From NCBI RefSeq assembly GCF_039542305.1, contig NZ_BAABHW010000002.1, positions 558,001 to 622,000 on the forward strand: a DNA stretch of 64,000 nt, written 5' to 3'. The translations under genes and the position numbers were made by a program. The stretch comes from Roseibacterium beibuensis. GTDB taxonomy: Bacteria > Pseudomonadota > Alphaproteobacteria > Rhodobacterales > Rhodobacteraceae. The notes beneath the pieces are model-generated. The model was not told the DNA's origin, ran no database searches, and saw only the letters and a program-made list of their open reading frames with translations. Shown here in pieces: positions 50,457 to 57,980 of the stretch. Each line of letters begins with the position of its first letter. The stretch's first letter is position 1.

Positions 50457-50527
50457 ACGATCCCTGCGAAGCGCAGCACGGCGAGCACGATCACGACCAG
50501 CCCGACGAGATAGATGATGTTTCTCAT
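50453..50527 (-). CDS. 24-residue single-span membrane peptide
   Basis: A tiny open frame encoding MRNIIYLVGLVVIVLAVLRF-AGIV, a complete membrane helix with a positive N-terminus and nothing else. I recall that very similar short sequences occur in other Rhodobacteraceae; this is from memory. The ribosome site is weak. It lies just downstream of the EamA gene on the same strand and its stop overlaps the ArsR stop by four bases. Confidence 0.5.
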   Translation of the reverse strand: MRNIIYLVGLVVIVLAVLRFAGIV

Positions 50528-50566
50528 GCGCCCGTCATACCGGAAATCGGCGGCTGCCGCCACGGT

Positions 50567-51469
50567 TCACTCTTTCAGCAGCAGAGCGACCGCGCCGAAA
50601 CTCAGAACGACGCCGACCAGCACCATCGCAGGCGGCACCGGCTGGCCCAGCGCCAGCTCCCACAACAGCACCCAGCTTGGCGTCAGGTAGGTATAGGCCA
50701 TGACCTTGGCCGAGGGCAGGCGCATGGACGCGTATTGCACAAGGAACACGGTGGTCGAACTGGCGATCAGCGCAACATAGATCAGGGTCACCCAGACCAG
50801 CGGACGCAGGCCCAGCCAGTCGGTCGCCCGGATCTCGCCTGCGCCATAGACCAACAGGATGCCCGCGCAGGCCGAGAGCGTCAGGAAGGTGAAGACCAGC
50901 ACAGGCTCGCCCCGGTTCAGCCAGCGCACGGCGGGGGTGTAGGCCGCATGCGCCACGCAGCCCCAGAAGAAGATCGCCTCGCCCCGCCCGACCTCGAACG
51001 CCGTGAACGCCGCCCAGTCGGCGCGGAAGATCACCCATAGCGCGCCCACAGCCCCGAGGCCCAGCGCCGCCACGATGCGCGGGTTGACCCCCTGGCGCAG
51101 CATCAGCCAGCCGAACCCCGCGCTCATCACCGGGGTCAGGGTAAAGACCGCCGCCGCCGACACGGGCGGCGCGGTTTTCAACCCTTCGAACATCGTCACG
51201 AAATAGACGGCGAAGAACCCGCCAAGGATCAGGTAGCGCCACGGCGCGGCCCAGGCGAAACCCGGCACCCCGCCCCGCACCCGCACCACCGCCCAGATCG
51301 CGGCGGCGGCGATGACGAAGCGGATGGCGTTCAGCGCGGTCGGCGCGATCTCGTTGGCGATCTGCCCGCCAAGCGAGAACGACCCCGCCACCAGCGCGGA
51401 AAACGCCAGCATGGCGATATGCCCGCGCCGCGCCTCTGCCGCTGGATTGGCAATTGCGCCGTCGCTCAC
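50567..51469 (-). CDS. EamA/DMT family transporter
   Basis: A 300-residue drug/metabolite-type transporter with ten membrane segments in two EamA repeats (IAMLAFSALVAGSFSLGGQI onwards; second repeat around FTFLTLSACAGILLVYGAGE). The GTG at 51469 overlaps the stop of the LysR gene upstream (GTGA), which fixes the start; the in-frame ATG at 51631 would give a shadow extension. The substrate is unknown. Confidence 0.88.
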   Translation of the reverse strand: MSDGAIANPAAEARRGHIAMLAFSALVAGSFSLGGQIANEIAPTALNAIRFVIAAAAIWAVVRVRGGVPGFAWAAPWRYLILGGFFAVYFVTMFEGLKTAPPVSAAAVFTLTPVMSAGFGWLMLRQGVNPRIVAALGLGAVGALWVIFRADWAAFTAFEVGRGEAIFFWGCVAHAAYTPAVRWLNRGEPVLVFTFLTLSACAGILLVYGAGEIRATDWLGLRPLVWVTLIYVALIASSTTVFLVQYASMRLPSAKVMAYTYLTPSWVLLWELALGQPVPPAMVLVGVVLSFGAVALLLKE

Positions 51470-52344
51470 TCCACGGGCCAGGTCTTCACCTGTTCCTTGA
51501 GATGCTTGACGAAGGTCTGCACCTTGGCCGTGCGGTGCAGGTCCATATGGGTAACCAGCCAGACCTTGGCCGACCAGTCCTCCATCGAGGGCAGCATATC
51601 GACCAGGTCGCCCGTGCCACGCTGATCCCACCCGGCGACAAAGCCGATGCCGATCCCCGCCAGCACCGCCTCTTTCACCGTTTCCATGTGAGAGGCGCGG
51701 AACACCACGGCCCGGTCGGGCACGTTTTCCATCAGCCAGCGGTAGAAGGGCGCGCGGGGCGTATCCTCGTTCGGGCCGATGAACCTGTGCTGCTCGATCG
51801 TCTCTTCGGTCAGCATGCCATGTTTCTCGACATAGTCGGGGCTGGCCACCAGCCGGATCGTCTGGGTGAAGAACGGCTGCACGACGTTGTCGGGCTGATC
51901 GGGCAGTTTCCCTGCGCGAATGGCGACATGCGCCTCGCCATATTCCAGCCGGAACAGACGCGCGTCCGAGATCAGGCGCACCCGCACATCCGGGTGGCGG
52001 TCCTGGAACTGGGCGATGGTCGGCACCAAAAGCGGCGAGAGAGAGGCCAGCGACGTGACCAACAGATCGCCCGTCACCTCGTCGCCGCGCCCCTTGATGC
52101 GCCCGGCGAGTTGCGTGAACTGGTCATCGGCCTGGCCGGCCACCTGCAACAGGTCCTGCCCCGCTTCGGTCGCGGTGTAACCGCGGGCGTGGCGCTGGAA
52201 CAGCTTTGCGCCAAGCCGCCCCTCCAAAGCGTCGATATGACGGATGACCGTGGCGTGATGGACGCCCAGCACCTCCGCCGCGCCCGAGACCGTGCCCATG
52301 CGCGCCACCTGAAACGCGGTGCGGATCTCGTCCCAATTGTCCAT
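51466..52344 (-). CDS. LysR family transcriptional regulator
   Basis: A 292-residue regulator with the winged helix MDNWDEIRTAFQVARMGTVS, GAAEVLGVHHATVIRHIDAL and a substrate-binding domain of the type found in single-target regulators (SLSPLLVPTIAQFQDRHPDV, VRVRLISDARLFRLEYGEAH). The ATG at 52344 is chosen over one 63 bases upstream. It is coupled to the EamA gene downstream and divergent from azoR, so either may be its target. Confidence 0.92.
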   Translation of the reverse strand: MDNWDEIRTAFQVARMGTVSGAAEVLGVHHATVIRHIDALEGRLGAKLFQRHARGYTATEAGQDLLQVAGQADDQFTQLAGRIKGRGDEVTGDLLVTSLASLSPLLVPTIAQFQDRHPDVRVRLISDARLFRLEYGEAHVAIRAGKLPDQPDNVVQPFFTQTIRLVASPDYVEKHGMLTEETIEQHRFIGPNEDTPRAPFYRWLMENVPDRAVVFRASHMETVKEAVLAGIGIGFVAGWDQRGTGDLVDMLPSMEDWSAKVWLVTHMDLHRTAKVQTFVKHLKEQVKTWPVE

Positions 52345-52447
52345 GAAGCCACCGTGCAGTTGCTCACAACTTGGCCGGAATGTCGCCTGTCCTGTTCGAC
52401 GATGCAATAGAGAAGCGCGGGGGGCATTGCCTGGCGAGGATCGTGCG

Positions 52448-52481
52448 AATTTGCAGAGTCTTCCGCGCCTTTGCGCAAATT
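52448..52481. promoter_or_regulatory. Inverted repeat between lysR and azoR
   Basis: AATTTGC (52448-52454) and GCAAATT (52475-52481) form an inverted repeat with 20 bases between, in the ~200-bp divergent region. It is a candidate regulator site, ~70 bp before azoR. Confidence 0.4.
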
Positions 52482-52547
52482 GTACTTTTCTGCGAACGCT
52501 TCACATGTAGGCGCATCTCCACCCCATCACCTTCGAGGATTTCCAGG

Positions 52548-53138
52548 ATGACCCAGACCGTGTTGCGCATCGACGCCTCCGCCCGCCGCCAAGGCTCCAT
52601 CTCGCGCCAGTTGACCGACAGCATCATCAACCGCGTCGCCCCCGATGCGGAGATCGCCACCCGCGATCTTGCCGATGGCCTGCCGCTGATCAACGAAGCG
52701 TGGGTCGACGCCAATTTCACGCCCGCCGATGCCCGCACCCCGGAACAGCGCCAGACGCTTGCCCTGTCCGACACGCTGGTGGCCGAGGTGACCGCCGCCG
52801 ACATCATCGTCATCGGCCTGCCGATTTACAATTTCGGCGTGCCCGCGACGCTCAAGGCCTGGGTCGATCTGGTCGCCCGCGCCGGCGTCACCTTCCGCTA
52901 TACCGAGGCCGGCCCCGAGGGCCTGTTGACCGGCAAGCGCGCCTATATCGCCGTGGCCTCCGGCGGAACCGAGGCGGGCTCCGAGATCGACTTCGCCACC
53001 GGCTATGTCCGCCACGTGCTTGGCTTCATTGGCATCACCGATGTGCATTTCGTGGCCGCCGACCGCCTGATGCTGGATGCCGAAAGCAGCATGAAAAAGG
53101 CCAACGCGCAGGTCGAAACCCTCGGAGTGGCCGCCTGA
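52548..53138 (+). CDS. azoR: FMN-dependent NADH azoreductase
   Basis: A 196-residue flavodoxin-fold NAD(P)H:quinone/azo reductase. Motifs: VLRIDASARRQGSISRQLTD (FMN phosphate loop), IVIGLPIYNFGVPATLKAWV, and YIAVASGGTEAGSEIDFATG. The ATG at 52548 follows GAGGATTTCCAGG. Such enzymes protect from quinone and electrophile stress, which fits control by the divergent LysR protein. Confidence 0.93.
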   Translation: MTQTVLRIDASARRQGSISRQLTDSIINRVAPDAEIATRDLADGLPLINEAWVDANFTPADARTPEQRQTLALSDTLVAEVTAADIIVIGLPIYNFGVPATLKAWVDLVARAGVTFRYTEAGPEGLLTGKRAYIAVASGGTEAGSEIDFATGYVRHVLGFIGITDVHFVAADRLMLDAESSMKKANAQVETLGVAA

Positions 53139-53379
53139 TCCACGCAGCGCGCAGCAAAGGGGCGGGACTGTTCCGCATTGAGGGGTCATGCGCCCGCCCC
53201 AAACTCTGCGCCACGGACCTTGACGAAAACACGCCCGACCGCAGCGACCTGCGGTCGGCTGACCGGTACGATCTTCTTCCGGCTCAGGCTGGCATGGCGG
53301 CTCATGACGCCGCTCGCGGCGGTCTCCCGAAAGCCAGACCCCCGTTTGCCTTAGCGCCGCGCTTTGCTAGCCTGCGGCC

Positions 53380-53895
53380 ATGCTCAGGGTTGCCGCCGTC
53401 ATTGCCAGCCTGTTCCTGCCCACCGCCCCCGTCGCGGCGCAATCCTGCACGATCGACTTCATCGTGGTCGTCACGCAGGGCGTCGGCAGCATCCGCCCCG
53501 GCGAGGAACTGACGGGCCATGCCAGCTATACCGTCGAGGGCCCCTCTTTCCGGCAGGGGGGATCGACGGCGCATCTGGCCTCGGGCGAGATGTCCATCGG
53601 CGACAGCATCTCCGGCCCGATCTGGACGCTGATGATCACCTCCGAGGGACCAACGGCCGACCTGATCGGGATCTACGCCAACCATGTCGAGGGCCTCACC
53701 GTGGCCGGGATCGAGTTCGAAGGCCCCATGACGATCAACCTTTTCGGTCGCCCCGGCACACGCCCCGACCCGGCCCCGCCCACACGGCAGGAGGAATTCG
53801 ACCGCATGGACCTGCGGCGTTCCTTCTCGCTCCAGGCGCATGGTCGGGACATGCTGGCGGGCAACGTCACGCGGCTGACCGCCGTCTGCACCTGA
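53380..53895 (+). CDS. Hypothetical exported protein
   Basis: A 171-residue protein with a signal peptide (MLRVAAVIASLFLPTAPVAA, cleaved at VAA-QS) and a beta-rich mature part (CTIDFIVVVTQGVGSIRPGE, then ELTGHASYTVEGPSFRQGGS). Two cysteines, one near each end of the mature chain, could form a disulfide. No family recognised. The ~240 bp before it hold nothing I can name. Confidence 0.7.
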   Translation: MLRVAAVIASLFLPTAPVAAQSCTIDFIVVVTQGVGSIRPGEELTGHASYTVEGPSFRQGGSTAHLASGEMSIGDSISGPIWTLMITSEGPTADLIGIYANHVEGLTVAGIEFEGPMTINLFGRPGTRPDPAPPTRQEEFDRMDLRRSFSLQAHGRDMLAGNVTRLTAVCT

Positions 53896-54143
53896 TCGCC
53901 CGCGATGCTTGACTCGCAGCGCCCGCGCGCGTAACAGCGCGTCAACAACCCGGAACGCGCCAGCCTTCCGGTCCTGAGCCATTCGGCAGGATCGCCCCCC
54001 GTCAGCGAGGATTCGCCCACGGGGGTCAAGGTCCGTTTGGGCATCGCCCTTCGGATTAGCCGGATCGGCCCGCAGGGCCTTGGTGCAACCCGGAGCGCCC
54101 CTTACCTCAAGGGGGCAACCGAGACGAAAGGGGGCAATGGCCC
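53896..54143 (+). other. Structured leader upstream of ffh
   Basis: A ~250-base region with several hairpins: CCCCCGT pairing with ACGGGGG near 53997-54026 and GCCCCTT-N5-AAGGGGGC at 54097-54116. The ten bases AAGGGGGCAA occur twice (54109 and 54129); the second copy is the ffh ribosome site. A promoter-like TTGACT-N17-TAACAG begins near 53909. I looked for an SRP RNA and did not find its conserved loop. Confidence 0.4.
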
Positions 54144-55646
54144 ATGTTCGAGAACCTGTCAGAACGCCTTGGTGGCGTCTTCGATCGCCTGACGAAACAA
54201 GGCGCGCTGTCCGAGGATGACGTGCGCACCGCCATGCGCGAGGTGCGCGTGGCCCTTCTCGAAGCGGACGTGTCGCTGCCCGTGGCGCGGCAGTTCATCA
54301 AGGCGGTCGAGAAAAAGGCCACCGGCGCCGCCGTCACCAAGTCGGTCACGCCCGGCCAGCAGGTCATCAAGATCGTCCATGACGAACTGGTCCATGTCCT
54401 GACCGGCGACGAAGACCCCGGCAAACTGAAGATCGACAACCCGCCCGCGCCGATCCTGATGGTCGGCCTTCAGGGCTCGGGTAAGACGACGACCACCGCC
54501 AAGCTGGCCAAGCGTTTGAAAGAGCGTGAGGGCAAGAAGGTGCTGATGGCCTCGCTCGACACCAACCGCCCCGCGGCCATGGAACAGCTGGCGATTCTTG
54601 GCACCCAGATCGGCGTCGATACCCTGCCCATCGTCAAGGGTGAGGACCCCGTCGCCATCGCCAAGCGCGCCAAGACGCAGGCCTCCTTGGGTGGCTATGA
54701 CGTCTACATGCTCGACACCGCGGGCCGGTTGCATATCGACGAGGAACTGATCGCACAGGCCGCCGCCGTGCGCGACGTGGCCAACCCGCGTGAAACGCTC
54801 CTGGTCGTCGACGGCCTGACCGGCCAGGACGCCGTCAACGTGGCCGAGGAATTCGACGACAAGATCGGCGTCTCGGGCGTTGTCCTGACCCGGATGGACG
54901 GCGACGGGCGCGGCGGTGCCGCCCTGTCCATGCGCGCCATCACCGGCAAGCCGATCCGCTTCGTCGGCCTCGGCGAAAAGATGGACGCGATCGAGACCTT
55001 CGAGCCCGAGCGCATCGCCGGCCGCATCCTCGGCATGGGCGATATCGTGTCGCTGGTCGAAAAGGCTCAGGAAGTGCTGGAAGCCGAACAGGCCGAACGC
55101 ATGATGAAGCGCTTCCAGAAGGGTCAGTTCAACATGAACGACCTCAAGGGCCAGCTGGAACAGATGCTCAAGATGGGCGGCATGCAGGGCATGATGTCGA
55201 TGATGCCCGGCATGGCCAAGATGCAGAAGCAACTGGATGACGCCGGCATGGACGACACCGTGATCAAGCGCCAGATCGCGCTGATCCAGTCCATGACGAA
55301 AAAGGAACGCGCCAACCCCGCCCTGTTGCAGGCCAGCCGCAAGAAGCGCATCGCCGCCGGCGCGGGGCAGGATGTCTCCGACCTCAACAAGCTTTTAAAG
55401 ATGCAGCGCCAGATGGCCGACGCGATGAAGAAGCTCGGCAAGATGGGCAAGAAGGGCATGATGAAAGGCGGCCTCGGCGCGCTGATGGGCAAGGGTGCGC
55501 CCTCGGCGCTCAAGGATATGGACCCGTCCAAGATGGACCCGGCGGAAATGGAAAAGGCCGCGCGCCAGATGGGCATGGGCGGCCTGCCCGGCCTCGGCGG
55601 CGGTGGCCTTCCCCCCGGTCTCGGCGGCTTCGGCAAGAAGAAATGA
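54144..55646 (+). CDS. ffh: Signal recognition particle protein
   Basis: GTPase that binds the 4.5S RNA and signal sequences for cotranslational targeting. The 500 residues have the N domain (LSERLGGVFDRLTKQGALSE), the G domain with GLQGSGKTTTTAKLAKRL (~residue 107) and LDTAGRLHIDEEL, TRMDGDGRGGAALSM, and the methionine-rich M domain (MLKMGGMQGMMSMMPGMAKM, ~residue 342) with a long basic, glycine-rich tail. First gene of a conserved ffh-...-rpsP-rimM-trmD-rplS cluster. Confidence 0.98.
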   Translation: MFENLSERLGGVFDRLTKQGALSEDDVRTAMREVRVALLEADVSLPVARQFIKAVEKKATGAAVTKSVTPGQQVIKIVHDELVHVLTGDEDPGKLKIDNPPAPILMVGLQGSGKTTTTAKLAKRLKEREGKKVLMASLDTNRPAAMEQLAILGTQIGVDTLPIVKGEDPVAIAKRAKTQASLGGYDVYMLDTAGRLHIDEELIAQAAAVRDVANPRETLLVVDGLTGQDAVNVAEEFDDKIGVSGVVLTRMDGDGRGGAALSMRAITGKPIRFVGLGEKMDAIETFEPERIAGRILGMGDIVSLVEKAQEVLEAEQAERMMKRFQKGQFNMNDLKGQLEQMLKMGGMQGMMSMMPGMAKMQKQLDDAGMDDTVIKRQIALIQSMTKKERANPALLQASRKKRIAAGAGQDVSDLNKLLKMQRQMADAMKKLGKMGKKGMMKGGLGALMGKGAPSALKDMDPSKMDPAEMEKAARQMGMGGLPGLGGGGLPPGLGGFGKKK

Positions 55647-56191
55647 CCCCGCATCTGACCGATACCCCGGTCCTCGAGACCGAGCGCCTGCGTCTGCGCG
55701 CGCCCAAGTCCTCGGATTTCGAGGTCTTGGCGCCGTTCGTCATGTCGGACCGCGCGCGCTTCGTCGGCGGCGGCGCGGACAAGGATATCGGACACGCCTG
55801 GCGCGTTCTGGCGATCATCACTGGCCATTGGCATTTGCGGGGCTTCGGCACCTTCGTTGCCGAGGTCAAGGAAACCGGCGCGCCCATCGGCTCGGTCGGT
55901 CCTTGGTATCCCGGAGACTGGCCGGAGCATGAACTGGGCTGGACGATCTGGACCCCAGAGGCCGAGGGCAAGGGCTATGCCCACGAGGCGGTGACGCGCG
56001 CCCGCGCCCATGCCTATGACGATCTCGGATGGCGCACGGCAGTCAGCTATATCGACGAACGCAACGACCGCTCGCTGGCGCTGGCCCGCCGGCTTGGCTG
56101 CACCCATGACACCGGTGCCGCCCTGCCCGACCGCGACGAGCCGCTTCAGGCCTGGCGCCACCCCGCCCCGTCGCAAGGGGGGCTGCAATGA
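55643..56191 (+). CDS. GNAT family N-acetyltransferase
   Basis: A 182-residue acetyltransferase of the RimJ/RimL type (VLETERLRLRAPKSSDFEVL, LGWTIWTPEAEGKGYAHEAV with the acetyl-CoA loop, SYIDERNDRSLALARRLGCT). Its ATG overlaps the ffh stop (ATGA) and its own stop overlaps the 32-codon frame at 56188, so it belongs to the ffh-rpsP transcription unit. The substrate is unknown. Confidence 0.9.
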   Translation: MTPHLTDTPVLETERLRLRAPKSSDFEVLAPFVMSDRARFVGGGADKDIGHAWRVLAIITGHWHLRGFGTFVAEVKETGAPIGSVGPWYPGDWPEHELGWTIWTPEAEGKGYAHEAVTRARAHAYDDLGWRTAVSYIDERNDRSLALARRLGCTHDTGAALPDRDEPLQAWRHPAPSQGGLQ

Positions 56192-56286
56192 TCCGCTGCC
56201 AGCCGCACATGTATGTACAGCCTGTGTACGGGGTGTGTACGCCCTGTGACACGCTCTTCCCCGCCGTTTCCGAGGTTCGCCCATGA
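56188..56286 (+). CDS. 32-codon bridging ORF (candidate leader peptide)
   Basis: An open frame that starts at an ATG overlapping the acetyltransferase stop (ATGA) and ends in a TGA overlapping the chorismate mutase ATG (again ATGA). It would encode MIRCQPHMYVQPVYGVCTPC-DTLFPAVSEVRP, with two tyrosines, three cysteines and one phenylalanine in its first 24 residues. It contains three TGTAC repeats at 11-bp spacing. It may be a leader peptide coupling translation of chorismate mutase to upstream genes, or chance; no ribosome site of its own is clear. Confidence 0.35.
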   Translation: MIRCQPHMYVQPVYGVCTPCDTLFPAVSEVRP

Positions 56287-56579
56287 CCAATGCCGCCACC
56301 CGCGCCGCCGAGATTCTGAAGGGCCATCGCGAGTCGATCGACCGCCTCGACGCGATCCTGATCTACACGCTGGGCGAGCGGTTCAAGCACACGCAGGCCG
56401 TCGGCAAGCTCAAGGCCGAACACGACCTTCCCCCGTCCGACCCCACGCGCGAAGCCGCGCAGGTCGCACGGCTCGAAGACCTGGCGAAACGGGCCGACCT
56501 GGACCCGGTTTTCGCCAAGAAATTCCTACGCTTCGTGATCGACGAAGTTATCCGTCACCACGAACAACACCAATCGTAG
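56283..56579 (+). CDS. Chorismate mutase (AroQ type)
   Basis: Small all-helical enzyme converting chorismate to prephenate for phenylalanine and tyrosine synthesis. The 98 residues follow the AroQ pattern: ESIDRLDAILIYTLGERFKH, QAVGKLKAEHDLPPSDPTRE (active-site Lys in VGKLK) and KKFLRFVIDEVIRHH. The ATG at 56283 overlaps the end of the bridging ORF. It is followed by a GGCGGGAT/ATCCCGCC hairpin before rpsP. Confidence 0.92.
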   Translation: MTNAATRAAEILKGHRESIDRLDAILIYTLGERFKHTQAVGKLKAEHDLPPSDPTREAAQVARLEDLAKRADLDPVFAKKFLRFVIDEVIRHHEQHQS

Positions 56580-56597
56580 GGCGGGATTGATCCCGCC
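56580..56597 (+). terminator. Hairpin between chorismate mutase and rpsP
   Basis: GGCGGGAT-TG-ATCCCGCC, a perfect 8-bp stem immediately after the chorismate mutase stop. Only TTC follows, so it is at best a weak terminator or an attenuator; it may instead stabilise or process the transcript before rpsP. Confidence 0.45.
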
Positions 56598-56625
56598 TTC
56601 GCAAGCCATATCAAGGAGTTACACC

Positions 56626-57036
56626 ATGGCAATGAAAATCCGACTGGCCCGCGGCGGCTCGAAAAAGCGTCCCTTCTACCGCATCGTGGCAGCCGACAGC
56701 CGCATGCCTCGCGACGGCCGCTTCATCGAGAAGCTCGGCACCTACAACCCGCTCCTGCCCAAGGACAGCGAAGAGCGCGTGAAGATGGACATGGAGCGCG
56801 TGCAGCACTGGCTCGACCAGGGCGCCCAGCCCACCGACCGCGTGAGCCGCTTCCTCGAAGCCGCCGGCGTTCTGGAGAAGAAAGAGCGCGCCAACATGAA
56901 GAAGGCCGAGCCCGGCAAGAAGGCGCAGGAACGCGCCGAAGAGAAAGCCGCCAAGGCCGCAGCCGCCGCCGAAGCAGCCGCCGCCCCCGCCGAAGAGCCG
57001 GCGGAAGAGGCAGCTGCCGAAGAAACCACCGAGTAA
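56626..57036 (+). CDS. rpsP: 30S ribosomal protein S16
   Basis: Small-subunit ribosomal protein. The ATG at 56626 follows AAGGAG and gives MAMKIRLARGGSKKRPFYRI, the family start, followed by VAADSRMPRDGRFIEKLGTY. Of the 136 residues, the first ~85 are S16 proper; the rest is a long Ala/Glu/Lys-rich tail typical of alphaproteobacteria. Upstream in-frame codons from 56587 would read through the preceding hairpin. Confidence 0.97.
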   Translation: MAMKIRLARGGSKKRPFYRIVAADSRMPRDGRFIEKLGTYNPLLPKDSEERVKMDMERVQHWLDQGAQPTDRVSRFLEAAGVLEKKERANMKKAEPGKKAQERAEEKAAKAAAAAEAAAAPAEEPAEEAAAEETTE

Positions 57037-57150
57037 TCAGGTGCTTGCGGGGCGCTGGCCCATGTGCCCGCGCCCCGCTGACCTCGGCATGGTGATGTCC
57101 TGCCACACCCAGGATCGGCCCGCGCCGATGCCCCAGGCCCGGAGGATCGC

Positions 57151-57330
57151 ATGATTCTCGCGGCACTCGGGCTTGGCGCGGTCGGCCTCTATTTCCTGAT
57201 CTTCGGCGACGCGCCCGCGCGGGTCGTCGGGGTTGTCTTCATCGGCATCGCCGCGGTTTTCGCCTTCCTGATGTGGGTCGCCCTCACGCAGGACCGCGCC
57301 GCCCTGCCCGGAGAACTGCTTCATGGCTGA
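57151..57330 (+). CDS. 59-residue two-segment membrane protein
   Basis: A short frame behind GGAGGATCGC that encodes MILAALGLGAVGLYFLIFGD, APARVVGVVFIGIAAVFAF and LMWVALTQDRAALPGELLHG: two membrane helices with a short loop. Its stop overlaps the rimM start by eight bases, which couples the two genes. No family recognised. It sits in the rpsP-rimM gap and is cotranscribed with them. Confidence 0.65.
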   Translation: MILAALGLGAVGLYFLIFGDAPARVVGVVFIGIAAVFAFLMWVALTQDRAALPGELLHG

Positions 57331-57832
57331 CAAGGTCTGCGTCGGCGCCATCGCCGGGTCCTTCGGTGTCCGCGGCGAAGTGCGGCTCAAGAGCTTCTGC
57401 GCCACACCCGAAGACGTCGCCACCTATGGTCCGCTGACGACCGAGGATGGCAGCCGCAGTTTCGACCTCCGCATCACGCGCCCGGTCAAGGCGGGCTTTG
57501 CCGCGCGCCTTTCGGGCGTCGCCACCAAGGAAGAGGCCGACGCCCTGCGCGGCACCCGCCTCTTCGCCCCGCGCAGCGCCCTGCCCAGCCTGCCCGACGA
57601 TGAATACTACCACGCCGACCTGATCGGCCTGGCGGTGCAGGACACCGGCGGCCAGCCGCGCGGCAAGGTCTCCGCCGTCTTGAACCACGGCGCCAGCGAC
57701 CTGCTGGAACTCCGCGTGCCGGGACAGAAGGGCACCGTCCTCGTCCCCTTCACGCTCGAGGTCGTCCCCACCGTCGATCTCGCCCAGGGCCGTATCGTCA
57801 TAGACCCGCCCGAGGGTCTCTTCGACGACTGA
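57323..57832 (+). CDS. rimM: Ribosome maturation factor RimM
   Basis: Assists 30S head maturation and binds S19. The 169 residues have the N-terminal domain (VCVGAIAGSFGVRGEVRLKS) and the PRC barrel (DEYYHADLIGLAVQDTGGQP, then VPFTLEVVPTVDLAQGRIVI). Start overlaps the small membrane-protein gene. Normal place between rpsP and trmD. Confidence 0.96.
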   Translation: MADKVCVGAIAGSFGVRGEVRLKSFCATPEDVATYGPLTTEDGSRSFDLRITRPVKAGFAARLSGVATKEEADALRGTRLFAPRSALPSLPDDEYYHADLIGLAVQDTGGQPRGKVSAVLNHGASDLLELRVPGQKGTVLVPFTLEVVPTVDLAQGRIVIDPPEGLFDD

Positions 57833-57835
57833 TCC

Positions 57836-57936
57836 CATCTTTATCCCTCAAATATGCCCGCGCGGAACGCGCCAGCGTGCAACGGGGCTCGATGCCCCGT
57901 GGCACGCTTCCCCGGGCGACGTCGAAGACGGCGCAA
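57836..57936 (-). repeat. Dispersed hairpin element, copy 2
   Basis: About 101 bases between rimM and trmD, homologous in reverse orientation to 28221-28314. On the minus strand it opens TTGCGCCGTCTTCGACGTCG, has a 15-bp stem with one mismatch (57894-57908 with 57874-57888) around ATCGA, and ends GCATATTTGAGGGATAAAGATG. The stem arms differ from copy 1 at several positions yet still pair. Confidence 0.72.
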
Positions 57937-57980
57937 ACCCTGCCATTGCGAAACCCGTTGCCCCGCTCTAATCCCTCCCC

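Noticed and set aside
53896..54143. SRP (4.5S) RNA gene upstream of ffh
   Set aside because: No GGAAG-type tetraloop with the conserved asymmetric loop; only unrelated GC-rich hairpins.
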